Assembly: GCA_905182995.1 (NCBI GenBank)
Contig: CAJJDP010000136.1
Span: 273,325 to 337,324 of the forward strand
Length of the DNA stretch: 64,000 nt
Direction of reading: 5' to 3'
Source of the DNA: Paramecium octaurelia
Lineage: Eukaryota; Ciliophora; Oligohymenophorea; Peniculida; Parameciidae
Made by a program: the position numbers and the translations under genes
Shown: positions 46,450 to 59,850 of the stretch, in pieces
How the letters are laid out: each line of letters starts with the position of its first letter
How positions within the stretch are numbered: position 1 is the stretch's first letter
The notes under the pieces: generated by a model
Seen by the model: only the letters and a program-made list of their open reading frames with translations
Database searches by the model: none
What the model was told of the DNA's origin: nothing

Positions 46450-46915
46450 ATGCATTCTAATTTATTATTTTTAAGCTGCACATTGAAAATAACCAGAAAG
46501 AATAAAATCAGTTTGACAAAATTTACAAATTTATACAGATGATTATCCTAAGAAATTTGAAATAACACAAGCAATGATAAAAAACAATTATTTTTAGCTT
46601 GATTTCGAAGATTCGCAAAATTCTTCATTTATTAATTGGTGTTCCACCAAAATTTTCTTTTGGATTCTCTTAATCCTGAGAATATGTGATAATCCAGGTT
46701 GCCCTTTTTTGGACCCACTATTTCATTTAGAGCCTTAAGATTTTTTAAGAATTAAAAGGAGACTTAAAGGTTAAATTAAGGTTCCAACATTTGATGGTTA
46801 ATATTTCAAAAATAACAAAATTGAATTCGGTGATAAATCTCTGTTTTCTATTCTTAATTTTCAAAAAAATCTCTAATTGTTCAAGATTTAAATAACATAA
46901 TATTGCAGATATTGA
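46450..46915 (+). CDS. Small protein, unknown
   Basis: The only GT...AG intron available (28 nt) joins ATG 46450 to a downstream frame and gives 145 residues ending TGA at 46913-46915. It has a hydrophobic stretch (TKIFFWILLILRICDN) and PQDFLRIKRRLKGQIKVPTF. A minus-strand frame 46745-46978 overlaps it, but its ATG lies inside the end of the eIF2B gene, so I prefer the plus-strand model. No family recognised. Confidence 0.4.
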
Positions 46916-46955
46916 ATTACTAATTCTATTTGATTCTAATAAATAATTCACATCT

Positions 46956-48070
46956 TCAAATGTCTTCATCTTTGACATTATAAAAGTCGCTGAACAATTA
47001 ATAAATACTCTATGGAGTATATTAACCCTAATTAGTGATATATAAGCTTATATATTCAGGAGGTACATAGTCAAATGTTATCTAAATTTCCATAAAAAAA
47101 TACTCCAATGCTCATCTAGTCTACAGTTGAATTTGGATTAATTTTCAAGGGTGATACAAGTTAATTAAAGGTTGTCTGATCAAAGGCATATTTTGGAGTC
47201 AATTTATGTGCTCCAGATAGTACAATTACTGGAACAGCAAATTGTTTAGCTAATACACAAATGGCGTAGGTTCCTGGATGCATCAAGAGACCTCCATTTT
47301 TAAGAATCGCATCTACTCCCAACAAGATTTTATTTACTCTTTGCATTATAGCGTAAGCATTAGTAAAAGGTGTTAAAGTGACGTTTAATTAATGCTTGCC
47401 CAAATCAGTAGCAAATTATTTTCCTAAGTTTTCTGTTTCACTCTCTAAAACTATAATCTCAAAGTTTCTAGTCTTTTTGGCGGACAGCAAGAAATTTAAC
47501 ACTGTTGTAGAATATTCATAAACCAATAGCACTTCATTTGTGAAAAAATGTGTTGATGCCTATTCATAAATAAATATTATACAAATGTGTTTATATCATC
47601 TGAATGAGCCTCTAACTCTTCCAAGACTTATTCGATCGCAGGTAGAATTATATATTATTAGTTTGCATTTGAACCTGTTTCAAAGCCAGTTTCAACTGTT
47701 GTTTTAGATCTACTTGACTGTCTTTATATAGTAAGACCTAATGCTTTAAAATTCTTTTCTTTATCTTTATTAGGAAGGAATCCATCTTCAGAACTCATCA
47801 ACCTTATCACTTAAATTACACGTCGAAAAACATTAGGAATCCAAAAATCCAATGGACCTTATTTTAGTCGATTAGATAATTTTTTGATATATGTAATATA
47901 GTCCTCTATTGTGGGATTTTTTGGTAATTTTGCTTGTTTGGCTGATAAATGAGCTTTGAGTGCTAAAATTGATTCTTTACTAGAATATAATCGAGCTAAA
48001 ATAATCAATAACTTCTACGCTAAGCTTTTTAAGTGTTCATAACTCAAAAGAATGAATTCTTTAATAAATT
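46956..48070 (-). CDS. EIF2B2: Translation initiation factor eIF2B beta subunit
   Basis: With introns of 23 and 22 nt the protein is about 360 residues, the size of eIF2B-beta. Diagnostic parts are VLVYEYSTTVLNFLLSAKKT, FEIIVLESETENLGKQ, VNKILLGVDAILKNGGLLMH, and PGTYAICVLAKQFAVPVIVL, followed by SGAHKLTPKYAFDQ and the ending FDYVPPEYISLYITNQG. The beta subunit belongs to the regulatory core of the GDP-GTP exchange factor for eIF2 and senses phosphorylated eIF2. The start codon was not found: the frame is open to about 48095 and probably begins in a short upstream exon. The TGA is at 46956-46958. Confidence 0.88.
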
Positions 48071-51000
48071 TATTTATTTATTTAACCCTCTGAACCAGAC
48101 TTAAGACTAAAAGAACAAATAAAGATTAAGTGAAATATTTATTATAAAAAATTTAGATACATATTTTTTGGGAACTAACATCTCTACAATTGATATTAAT
48201 TCAGAATTAAAAAATTTGCTCATTAAATAATATAAAGAAAAAGCTATATATCGAACGGTAATTATTGAAATGGTTAAATTTACATGAGAATCAATTTAAA
48301 CAATAAAGGACTCTTATAGTCTTCTTTTTTAAAATGATTGTATATAAAATGATTATAAATAAAATCAAATTTTTAACTGAATAAAAAGATTTCCATTAAT
48401 GTTATAACGTCAATTCAAAAGTTAATAAGAATACTCCTTGATGATTGTGATTTCTTAAATTAAAGTAATTATCATATTATGATTACGTAAACGGAAATAG
48501 CATAAAATTATTTTAAATAACATAAATCAAAATGAAAAATGCTTCATTAAAATGAATTGGAGAAGAATTATAACATATTGGCAATATTTACAACATTTAC
48601 TAAAGAATAATCTAACATCAGAATTATGACCAGTAAAGATTCAATTAAACATAAGAACAAAGTATTTTATATTTGCAAAAGGGATTATTTTGTTAGGTAG
48701 TATTTTCATGGATAGAATACCTCTAAAAAAAATCAAAACCCTACTTAGAGAGTTGGAGAATTAGCTTTGAGCTATTTTAATAGTTAGTTAGAAAATTAAA
48801 TGATGGATCAAATGGGTTTAATCTGTGCTGTTATAGGACAAGAGTTATTCTCCTCAGTTTTTAGAAAAGCACCCAATTATCATAGGGTAACAACTCAGAT
48901 ATAAGTAAACTTAAGATAAATTTTTTCGGATATTACCTGTTTGGTTGGCGCTTGGCTTCTGTATCAACTTAATATCCTAATCTTTAATATATTAAATGTA
49001 AAATCTTGGATCACAATCTTTATTTATTCTCCTTCCGCCTCATACTTCTTCTAAAAAAATTCATCCAATAATGACTATTCTTATTATTTTCTACAAAAAA
49101 CAATGTAATTTTGTCTTGAACATATCTCATAAAATTAAGCATCTCATTATGTTAACTCTAATTCTTGTTCCATGTTTCTTGTTTTTCGGTGGAATTCTAT
49201 ACACAATAATTTAGAGTGCTGATAGGTAAATTTACAATAGAAGCACTTACTAAAATGAAGGATAATTGTGAGACTTTTAAGGAGTGGCTGCAAAGTATAT
49301 CAAGGAGGCAACTTAATCTCATTCAAATATACTTACCAGGTAGAGTTACCCTCATTTATCCAAAACATGTGTAAGTAGGATACCTATATTTTTTCACTAC
49401 AAAATAAGATCCCATCTGAAAATTACATTATAATGTTTCCCAATTTAATATAAACGACTGGTAACTTGCATGAGGAAAATCAAAGGATTTCAAAGTCTCT
49501 TTGAGGGATTTTGGTTAAAAGTTGACATAAAGAATAACAGCATTTTGTTATTAGCAACCAAAATGAGATACAAGAGGAAACATTGATCAAAGTTGGAAGA
49601 TTGTTTATAGGACGTAGTAATAATAATTATCATTAATCTCAAATACACTAATACACTATGTTAGATCACAGATTTATCTGACTTAATTGTTTGGAAATGA
49701 TTTGAAATTGGTTTGGATGGTAAAATGAAGACGTAATGTCTTTATCGACATCCATAAGTCTACTCAATATATCAGTGTATTTTTATAAAATATTGTCTAA
49801 CAGATGTGGTGATTTTGTATAGTTAATTCTATTTTGATAATTTGTCCAGAGTATCTAACATCTCCATGATTTCTAGGGGAATATGCAGATTTCTTATTTT
49901 TTAACTTTAAGCAAAACTGTCTTGTTACAATGGAATCAGAAAACAATCAGTCTTTTACAGCAAGAAAAGGAATCATAATCGTTTAATAATAAAATCTTCT
50001 TTTTAATCATCTTCTACAATCAATTCGTGTGATGTGATGGATTTTAAGAACTGCTGATATGTCACTCAATATTAATTATTGACAAATTTTTCAAGATACT
50101 TCAGGTATTAGAGCTTCCTTGATTCACATTAGGATAACGAATTAACTGACTTGCGAAAGATGATGGTCATAACATTGTAGCTTTATATAGGAAGAGTGCA
50201 ATTTTGTGATGTTAATTTGCATAATTGCACCATTTTTTCATGTTATAATCTTATGCTATGATGGAGATCACTGTGTATAGCATTATTGCTATATGGAGAG
50301 TTTAAATATTTAAATTTGGTTTTCTAATGACTCCTGTAAATTTAAATCGATTCTGAAAGAGTATTTTCAGTGTGACATCTCATGCTGTATCAAAATTTAT
50401 TTTAATTTGAAATTAGAATTAAAATAGTTGAAGTAATGTACATAACAACAAAAGTTAATTAGTTGATATCATCTGAATCAACGTCGGCATTAAATATTAA
50501 AGGTATTTTTGGAGCTTTAGAATTTTTTTGACTCAATACAACTCAATAATTTTAAGCTTTTGTCCTCGATTATATGTCGTTATTAACAAATGTGGATACC
50601 CTTTAAAAATTTAATGAGAACCTCTCATCCTGTTGACTTCTTAAGAGTCATTAGTAACTTCACCCCATGTAGGATTATAGTAGCTGGTTTCTACTTCAGT
50701 GTAAATTTATACATGTTGAGCTTGCCTTTGTAGAAGCCAAAGTTTTTAATTTGGTTGCTCTAATTATACAAGCCTTGTGGACAATTAATCCTGATCAAAG
50801 AACAATGTGTATATTATTTGCAGAATCCAGTAAATTAATAGTTTACATACCTCTCTGCAATCGTTAAGTGTAGAGATTCCATATTGGAACTAAACGATCG
50901 CCAATCTTATACAATCCTATATAATAAATAGTTTCAGGAACTATGACACTATGTGTATCTGCAGATAAACAAGGTACGAATTGGATGAAAAACATTCCAC

Positions 51001-51924
51001 TCAACCACTCATGATTTTATAATTGAAGCTTACTACAATTTTTTCCTTTGTCAATTAATTTAAACTGTTAGACTGATAAATTATTGCACATGGTTACACT
51101 CGAAACATAGTAATCATTAAAAAATGATCATAATTCGTAAATGGCTAAAGCCATTTTATCTAGGTATGAACTTGTGAACATTAAGAAGAGTTATCACTTA
51201 TTGTATATCTGGATTTATTTATGAGACTTCTCTAAATCATAAAACAACAGATATTAATTCTGTTGTTTCTTCCTTATTGTAAAATAAACAATTGAGTTGC
51301 TTGACTAATGTTAATTGTATCCATTTTTGGATAATTACTGAGCTATAGAAAGTAGAAAAGCTATTCATAAATTAATCTTCATAGTTTTACTAATTTAATA
51401 ATTAAAAGAAACAAGCTTAAAATAAGCCACTGAAAGGGCGATGATCTCAGTTAATCTGTCATTTATTCAATAAGGCTACAAATATTCCCTATTGATATAT
51501 TCCATGTTCTTAATATATTACCTATTTAGTATCCTTTTTCATATTTGCTTCTGTATCACTCCCATTACATAAATCAATTTGCACTGATTAATTATTACAT
51601 TAATATACGGGCAGAATAGAACACATGTAGATGAATAACCTGCAAGTTTTTGTAATGTTTAGAGGGTTTTATAACTCCTGTTTCTTCACATACCCATTGA
51701 TAAATTACACAATTGACTAGACACATTATTTCAAAATACAAAAATTTAATATTTAAGGCATGCAGTGTTTAACTTTTTGATAATGATATTGGCACATTTC
51801 AGTATAAATTTATGTACAAGAGTCAATATCTGGCTCTGCAATACATAAAAGCATAGGCCATTATATTATATTCTACTTGTAAGTTGAAGACTAAAATTAG
51901 TATTTAAAGTAAATGTTGTTAGAC

Positions 51925-52085
51925 TGTAAGAGACTGTTCGTTATGTGGTGATGCACTGAATGTGAGAAATGATCTTCTCTCTATGAGTAGATGTTCAAAT
52001 AACTTATCAGGATATACTATGCTTACATACTTATTTCCCGTCTTTCTAAACTCTTGTAATAAACAATAATGGCTGTTATGAATTA
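51925..52085 (+). pseudogene. Cys-rich fragment
   Basis: One plus-strand frame reads VRDCSLCGDALNVRNDLLSM then SRCSNNL and FLNSCNKQQ before a TGA. The C-x2-C ... C pattern is like the furin-type Cys repeats of large ciliate membrane proteins. It is short, so chance cannot be excluded. Confidence 0.25.
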
Positions 52086-53764
52086 AATTTTAACATCTCA
52101 TTGGTGCTTCTTAACTGAATTTAACAAGTCATTGTAATTAAATTTCTTTAAACAACTGACTTAGGGAATGTATAACCTGAAAAAATATTTAATAATAGTA
52201 TTAAAAAATTTAATTCGCCCTACTTCATTCTCCTAATACTAGGATATGATTATTTAAAAAATTAAACCAAGTGATAAGCTATAACATGGAACTAATTAAG
52301 CCTATTGGCTATATCATTATCACAATGATATGTAACTGAAAAGTCTAGCACAATTTTTTTAAAATTTTGTTTATAAACCATCAACCACACAACGTCTTTT
52401 ATGAATATCATATCAAGATTCAACTAAACAGATTTAGAATTAATCAAAACCCTCCTTCATTTTATAAAGAACATATAGATAATAACACATCTTATGTTCT
52501 CAAAAGTGCTAAATCTGGTTCTAACTCCTAACAAAATACCCTCAGCCAGTTTCCTCTTTCTATAAACTAGCTCTTTTGATTTTGAATTAAGCTTATTAAT
52601 TAGAAGACGTAAAATTAAATTAATTTTTCTTGTCTAGTGTTTATCTGTCAGCTTAGATTAAAATAAAATCACCCTCTTAGAAAATATTTCTTGCTGAGAA
52701 TTAATGAATTCTACTCTTAATTGTAGCAAATGTGGATCTGTAACTGTCATTTATGTTCATTTAGACAGAGTATATTGATTGATGCTTAAGATTTTTTATT
52801 TGCTTAACCAAATTGTCAAGGTTTTGTTTATTTATCTATCATCTGTAAATTCAGTATTGATGATTATTTAAAGACGCAAAAACATATGGCCTAAAAGTGT
52901 TCTAATTCTACTTTCTTGTAACTGGCCCTGCTACTTAAACATTTTATTTTCTCAATGCCTAACCTAAAGCAAGCCATATTTTGTGAAGAACTCTACTTAT
53001 GTTTGAACAATCATCATATTACTATACAGGAGTAGTCTATTACTGTGGTTTCGAAGATCTATTAGTTCTGTTGATTCTTGTTTGCATTGGGTGATATTTA
53101 TTACATAGCCTTAAATGCAGAAAAATACTAAATTTTGTAGCTGCATTGAATATGAAAATTTTTCTAGAGACTTTTATTTTACCTTAAGATATCCTAGTGA
53201 CTTTTGAAAATTTAGATATCACTGCATTTAGTGCCATAGCTATTTCTGTTTTTTTGTTGTATATTTTTTCTTTTTTGTGGCCTCAACCTCTAACTATTTA
53301 TAATAAATGGTTTTATGTCACAATTAAATCTAATAGTAAGTTCGGCTTGTGACAATCTCTTAGGAATAATTTGATGATCCAGAAACTAACAGTGCATTAT
53401 AATAAAATGCCTGAATTAAAACTCTTTAAAAAAGAAGGTCTGAAAGATGATTCTATTACTAAAGAATCTATTTTGATATAGGGTGATGCATAATTTTAAG
53501 GTAAAAAATAGAATACCAATATGTAAAAACTCACTTTATTGCCTCTCATAATTCCCTAGTCTTAAAGCACAATTATATTAAATTGAAGAATTGTTGTCTG
53601 TTCCATATTTCCATAAAAACAAAATTCTTTTTCATCTGTTCAACCAATATAATTAAACTCTTAATGGCAAGACTTTACTTTTGGAGATTGACTACTATTT
53701 TCAATTCAATCTTAATGTCTTTTTAAGTATCTAGATGACTTAGATCAATTATTCAGTTTCTTAT

Positions 53765-54052
53765 CCTTGTGGTTGTAATATATGCTAACCTGATGAATCA
53801 GTCTGAATGTATTGCAAATTCTAATACAGAGCCTAAAATGACTCCTGATACCACATCCGTTATTAGCTCGGTAAGAGATCCCAATATTTTAACTTTTTAG
53901 AGTATTTGACTTAAGCAAACCATAAGTATTTAGATGCACAACAAATTGGGCCAAAACTTTTTAAACAAGTGACGATATTTTCATTCCTGTTTATGTATGA
54001 TTTTTTTTGTTTTATTATAACTTCGAGGATTATAAGTTAAATATGAGAAGTT
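53765..54052 (+). pseudogene. Cys-rich plus membrane-helix fragment
   Basis: A frame with two internal TGA reads PCGCNICQPDESV, MYCKFQYRAQND, YHIRYQLGKRSQYFNFLEYL, then a hydrophobic stretch (TIFSFLFMYDFFCFIITS). This is the junction of a Cys-rich ectodomain and first membrane helix as seen in large ciliate transmembrane protein families. With two stops it would be a broken copy. Confidence 0.3.
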
Positions 54053-54660
54053 GATAATTAGGCTTGGCATCATCTTTTGATCCATCCTGTTATGTTGAAC
54101 TCTTTGATAGATAATAGCGTGTTCCTTTTTTTGTGGATTTAATTTACCATTATCACTGACATTCTCTTGTTAAAACTAATCCTCAACATCTTCTGACAGC
54201 AAGACATATTCTTTTTCGATTATTGGTTCATATTTTGTCATCTTCTTCATACATCTTATTCAATCATTAGTCATATAAATGACTTGTGATATGATGTAAA
54301 TTACATTCAACAATAGAGGTTTAGTATTATTTGAAATTCTCTAAAAGTGCTGGGTGAGTTATTAGTTATGTTGAGGTTAAAATTCAAGGCCAGTTATCTT
54401 GCTTATCCGTCATGTTCTTCATTTACAAGGAGAGAGAGCCCTTTTTTCTTTTTGTCGAAATAATCCTTGACATATTCCAACAGCATTACCTTTTTAAATT
54501 ATATTCTGGATTTCTATTTGCTTAGCCTAAGTTATTGCAACTAAAGAACTAATACAACTTATTGAGGATTAACATTAAAGCACAACTTCCATTTATAACT
54601 TTTAAAATTGGCAATTTTATCCTCAATTCACCAGCTGCTTTGAATTTTTGTTTAATCTAG

Positions 54661-54891
54661 TTTATTTTACAAAGATTAGAATTGATTTGTGAACCAGTAT
54701 TGTTTCTGTTTTTCCAAATTGGATTGATTATTAGTGCAATTACACAATCAAATGTTCACAAAAAATTAAATGGGGCAAAGGTAAAATTAGAGCTTATATT
54801 TGAGTTGTTTGTTATCACATTCTTCAAAAATTATCAAACTGAAAGAGAAAAAATGCTACCTACTGTACTTTAATCTTTAGTGTGATGTGCT
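54661..54891 (+). pseudogene. Hydrophobic/helical fragment, possible C-terminal remnant
   Basis: An open frame reads LICEPVLFLFFQIGLIISAITQ followed by KLNGAKVKLELIFELFVITF and ends in TGA. It could be a transmembrane part of the same degenerate gene. Weak evidence. Confidence 0.2.
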
Positions 54892-55337
54892 TCCTCAGTT
54901 GGAATAAAAAACAAACAATTCCTTGCAACTTGTTTTGAATAGCTATTGTAAGTATCTCCTGATTGCTTCTACTATCACGCCGAAACCATGTAGAAAGTGG
55001 TTGACCAAATGTAGCTTAATTCTATCAAATTATGTTCATCTTCTATATTTTGCTGAAGATTAGGACATTAATCTTAGCAACCTTTTTCAAAGCACTTTGG
55101 CATAAACTTTAATGAACAATGATATATATTTGGACATTATATATCAGCAACTGAGAAAACTATCATTACTTGATATCAGGTGCGATAGACTTGAATATTA
55201 AAAAAAAATTTTAAGACGTTAATGTGCTTTTCTACATTATTTTTTTCTGCAACCAAATTGATAAAATTTTCAAATCTTATGAAGGTTGAAGAACATTTTT
55301 GTGTACAAAATTTGTTGAATTCCTTCAATCGTTAATA

Positions 55338-56732
55338 GTGTTCACGAGTTGCCTATAAAGATCTTGTGTTGCTAATAAATTTCACAAGATTTCGTAAGGC
55401 TTTAAAATTATTATTATATGAAGGAATTGGCTAATGACAATTACAAAGATGTTTTTTTAGATTCTCGACTTATGCTCTAATATTTGATCGCGCAAACCTT
55501 AATATCTCATTACCAATTATATCTGTTGTATACATTGCTTATAATACTTTTTGATGATTCAATTTATTACTGTTGATAATCTAAGCAATATACAGAGAGC
55601 TGCGTTGTTAGCTTTGAATTTATAGGTAAAAGCTAACACACCTAAAATAAGAGCATTGATACACAGCATCTCTGCTATATATTTATTTATATATGATGAA
55701 TTTCTTCTCTTTATGATTTTAATTTCCAATATATGAAGCTTATGAGGGCTTGCAAGTTTCACATAGTACATATGTGACAGTTTATATAACTTGATAATAT
55801 CCTTGTAGCTATTGGAATTTTAAATAAATTAATGCATTGCTAAATGATTTTAGAAGTCGAATATTTGATGCCATAAAATAGAAATTATCCCAAAAATTAA
55901 ATGATTACAATTATTTTACCTTAAAATATCTTAATCTAAAAATAGACTTTTGTGTTTTTTTGATTCATAAACAACAATAATTAAATTACGAAAAAGTGTT
56001 TCTCTCATATGGTTGATATCTACAATTGATTTGAGAATGAAATTAAATATTAAATATTGAGAATGCTGATCATCCAATTATTTAATGTAGAGAATTGATT
56101 AATTGCATATGAAATTAAAAGGATTTATTTTTTGTAATCTTAGAAAATTTCAAACCTGTAGGATTTTATTCTCCTCAATTTTACTTTTCATTTTAGTTTC
56201 ATAAAATTGACATGCAAGATTGTTATTTTTTATAGATACGAACTTGAATAATAAATATTTCTTATTCTGACCAATACTCTCTTTTCATTCAACAACTCTA
56301 AAGCTTTTTAAATAAGCTACTTGGAATAAAGAATAATATGTCTACTTACTTGTTTCTTTGATAATTGAAGCTTCCATTTTCTTCCACTTTCTACTATAAA
56401 CATAAGAACTTAACGATCAATAGTTTGATTATTTTTTTTTAGATTTATTCTAATTATTGGTCGAATCTTTTTTACATATGTCTAATATTTTCATTTTGAC
56501 AATATTAGGTGCAAATATTCCAATTTTAAACTTTCATATTCTTCTTTTTCTTATTAATCGACCTATTTAAGATTTTAAATATCAGAACATTATGGCCATA
56601 TTTTTGTAACAAGAATTATATTTAGAACAATAGACCTGAATTATTTGATATTTATAAAGAATACAAATCTTATTTTAGGAATATTATCACGACCTTCAAG
56701 AATAACTGACTTTAGATAAACCTACCAAGGTT
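55338..56732. repeat. Direct duplicate, 1395 bp, copy 1 (ends at N)
   Basis: This stretch is repeated base for base at 56734-58128 wherever compared, and stops at the ambiguous base 56733. Both copies carry the same minor minus-strand frame (55559-55771 and 56955-57167), which is not a convincing gene. It is best explained as an unmerged contig overlap. Confidence 0.9.
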
Positions 56733-56733
56733 N

Positions 56734-58128
56734 GTGTTCACGAGTTGCCTATAAAGATCTTGTGTTGCTAATAAATTTCACAAGATTTCGTAAGGCTTTA
56801 AAATTATTATTATATGAAGGAATTGGCTAATGACAATTACAAAGATGTTTTTTTAGATTCTCGACTTATGCTCTAATATTTGATCGCGCAAACCTTAATA
56901 TCTCATTACCAATTATATCTGTTGTATACATTGCTTATAATACTTTTTGATGATTCAATTTATTACTGTTGATAATCTAAGCAATATACAGAGAGCTGCG
57001 TTGTTAGCTTTGAATTTATAGGTAAAAGCTAACACACCTAAAATAAGAGCATTGATACACAGCATCTCTGCTATATATTTATTTATATATGATGAATTTC
57101 TTCTCTTTATGATTTTAATTTCCAATATATGAAGCTTATGAGGGCTTGCAAGTTTCACATAGTACATATGTGACAGTTTATATAACTTGATAATATCCTT
57201 GTAGCTATTGGAATTTTAAATAAATTAATGCATTGCTAAATGATTTTAGAAGTCGAATATTTGATGCCATAAAATAGAAATTATCCCAAAAATTAAATGA
57301 TTACAATTATTTTACCTTAAAATATCTTAATCTAAAAATAGACTTTTGTGTTTTTTTGATTCATAAACAACAATAATTAAATTACGAAAAAGTGTTTCTC
57401 TCATATGGTTGATATCTACAATTGATTTGAGAATGAAATTAAATATTAAATATTGAGAATGCTGATCATCCAATTATTTAATGTAGAGAATTGATTAATT
57501 GCATATGAAATTAAAAGGATTTATTTTTTGTAATCTTAGAAAATTTCAAACCTGTAGGATTTTATTCTCCTCAATTTTACTTTTCATTTTAGTTTCATAA
57601 AATTGACATGCAAGATTGTTATTTTTTATAGATACGAACTTGAATAATAAATATTTCTTATTCTGACCAATACTCTCTTTTCATTCAACAACTCTAAAGC
57701 TTTTTAAATAAGCTACTTGGAATAAAGAATAATATGTCTACTTACTTGTTTCTTTGATAATTGAAGCTTCCATTTTCTTCCACTTTCTACTATAAACATA
57801 AGAACTTAACGATCAATAGTTTGATTATTTTTTTTTAGATTTATTCTAATTATTGGTCGAATCTTTTTTACATATGTCTAATATTTTCATTTTGACAATA
57901 TTAGGTGCAAATATTCCAATTTTAAACTTTCATATTCTTCTTTTTCTTATTAATCGACCTATTTAAGATTTTAAATATCAGAACATTATGGCCATATTTT
58001 TGTAACAAGAATTATATTTAGAACAATAGACCTGAATTATTTGATATTTATAAAGAATACAAATCTTATTTTAGGAATATTATCACGACCTTCAAGAATA
58101 ACTGACTTTAGATAAACCTACCAAGGTT
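56734..58128. repeat. Direct duplicate, 1395 bp, copy 2
   Basis: Identical to 55338-56732; unique sequence resumes after 58128. No gene recognised within the repeat unit. Confidence 0.9.
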
Positions 58129-58231
58129 CGTTGAACTGCTCAATTTCTTATAATGTTTACTATGGAATATGCAATAATCAATTTTAAATTGGGCGGAAGC
58201 ATACGATCCATGTTTTTTAATCAAAATAAAC

Positions 58232-58620
58232 TCAAGTAATTTTATTCAAAAGCAATATTTTGTAGTAAATCACTTGAGTATTTATTTAATTATATAAGAA
58301 ATCAGAATTAAGGAAGGCTTCATCTTTTTATTGGTTTAGGATTTCTTTGTTTATCAAATCCTCTTGTTGTGGAATCTCAATTTGACTATTGCTCTCCAAA
58401 ATGAATAAAGCTTATTTTACGAAGAATAAAGAGTTTTCAAAATCTTGCCACTTTAGAAAGCAATTCAAAGCTCTCTAAAATTCTCTGTCTCTTTGAAATG
58501 ACCTTGCTCAAATAAAGAAAATTCTTTACTAGCCTGAGATTCTCTCTATTTATTCTGTAATCCTTTTAAGTATTTATCTCTATTAATAAATAAAATGCGG
58601 GAGACCAGATATTTTCCTAA
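58232..58620 (-). pseudogene. TPR-like gene fragment with frame break
   Basis: Two minus-strand segments are coherent: RESQASKEFSLFEQGHFKET (upstream) and LNCFLKWQDFENSLFFVKQA followed by LFILESNSQIEIPQQEDL (downstream, to TGA 58232-58234). They are in different frames and meet at about 58470 without any GT...AG intron between them. The pattern resembles a TPR-type helical repeat. It is likely a pseudogene or contains a one-base error; no start codon was found. Confidence 0.35.
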
Positions 58621-58892
58621 ACAAAACTACATTCAAAAGCTAATTTTTAAACAGGTATTATAAAATTTGGCTTACATAACAGCTCTAAGATCAATATCAC
58701 TCCTAAGTAGGGACCACTAAGATTGTATCCTTAAAGATGGAGAGTAACACTAAAAGAGTTTAATTTAAGTACATCACTTTTTTTATCAATATACCGACAA
58801 AATATTAATAAATATAGAGTGTGTGTATTATTATTCTTAAATATTAATAAAAATGAATATAAAGTGCTTTACTATACGAATATGATAATGCT

Positions 58893-59735
58893 TCAAACTT
58901 TGATAGTTGCCCTTTTTATATAAGCATTCTAACCAAAACCCATTTCCAAAGCAGCAAAATAAAAGTATTTAGCTTCTGAACTTCTACGTAATTCAAATAA
59001 TGAATCAGCTATAGAATTTAAAGTTGTATATACCTTTATATTCTAATCTATGAGCAGTAGGATTTATTTTAAGTTCTTGATCAAAAATTGTGAGTGCATC
59101 CATATGTTTTTCTATTATTTTTGTATTAAAATATTGTTGAGGTAAATTATTAGGATTAAACCTGAATAAAAAATATCATTACCTTTTTTTACAGCATAAT
59201 CAGATTTAGGGTTAATAAATATAGCTTCATTGTAACATTTAATTGCTTCTTAGTATTTATTCAATTTGTATAATAGACTACCTACATATTAATATTTAAG
59301 AGTTAGTTATCCTTATTATTTCTAGAAGCATCAGATTTAGAGATAATAGCTATTGCTTCGTTGTAACATTCAACTGCTTCCTAGTGTTGTTTGAAATTTC
59401 TTAATGCATTTCCTATAATTTAATATTTAAGAATTAGTTACCTTTATTATTCCAAAACTAATCAAATTTAGGGTTAATAGCTATTGCTTCATTGAAACAT
59501 TTAACTGCTCCCTAAAATTATTTCAATTCATATAATGCATTCCCTTTAAATTAATATTTAACAATTAGTTACCCTTACTATTCCAACACTAATCAGATTT
59601 AGGGTTAATCGCTATTGCTTCATTGTAGCATTCAACTGCTTCCTAAAATTATTTCAATTCATATAATGCATATCCTATATTAGTGCTTTGTTATTAATTG
59701 TATCACTACCTTTTTCTAAACTAAAGATCTAAATT
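58893..59735 (-). pseudogene. TPR protein gene, 5'-truncated, one intron per repeat
   Basis: Read on the minus strand it has four near-identical TPR units of the type ALYELKQFQEAVECYNEAIA + INPKSDQCWN. Each unit is followed by an intron of 21-29 nt at the same codon position (GTAACTAATT...TAG). A C-terminal non-repeat part follows (IIEKHMDALTIFDQELKINP ... ALEMGFGQNAYIKRATIKV, TGA at 58893-58895). No ATG lies upstream in frame; the 5' end fades out at about 59735, close to the end of the WD40 gene. One intron has lost its GT donor (AT at about 59308-59309). Confidence 0.6.
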
Positions 59736-59850
59736 TTACTAAACTATTGTGTATTGTACGTCGAAAAATATTAATTTATATACTAACAAAAAACACATAT
59801 TATTATAAGAAAAAGATTAAAATTATAATTGCAATGTTTTTAATGGATAT

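Larger units (their letters stand above)
48071..55337. other. Gene desert, possibly degenerate Cys-rich gene remains
   Basis: Over 7 kb without an intact gene, although the rest of the window has a gene about every 1.3 kb. TGA appears in all frames every 20-60 codons, as expected for non-coding A+T-rich DNA. Short plus-strand pieces resemble Cys-rich ciliate surface/membrane proteins, listed separately. No tRNA, transposase or terminal repeat was recognised. Confidence 0.5.

Noticed and set aside
46745..46978. Minus-strand frame starting MSKMKTFEDVNYLL
   Set aside because: Its start lies within the last codons of the eIF2B-beta gene on the same strand, and a spliced plus-strand model explains the region better. 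Some doubt remains.
55559..57167. Two identical 70-codon minus-strand frames as a gene family
   Set aside because: They are the same sequence in an assembly duplicate, with no domain and no support in the ciliate code.
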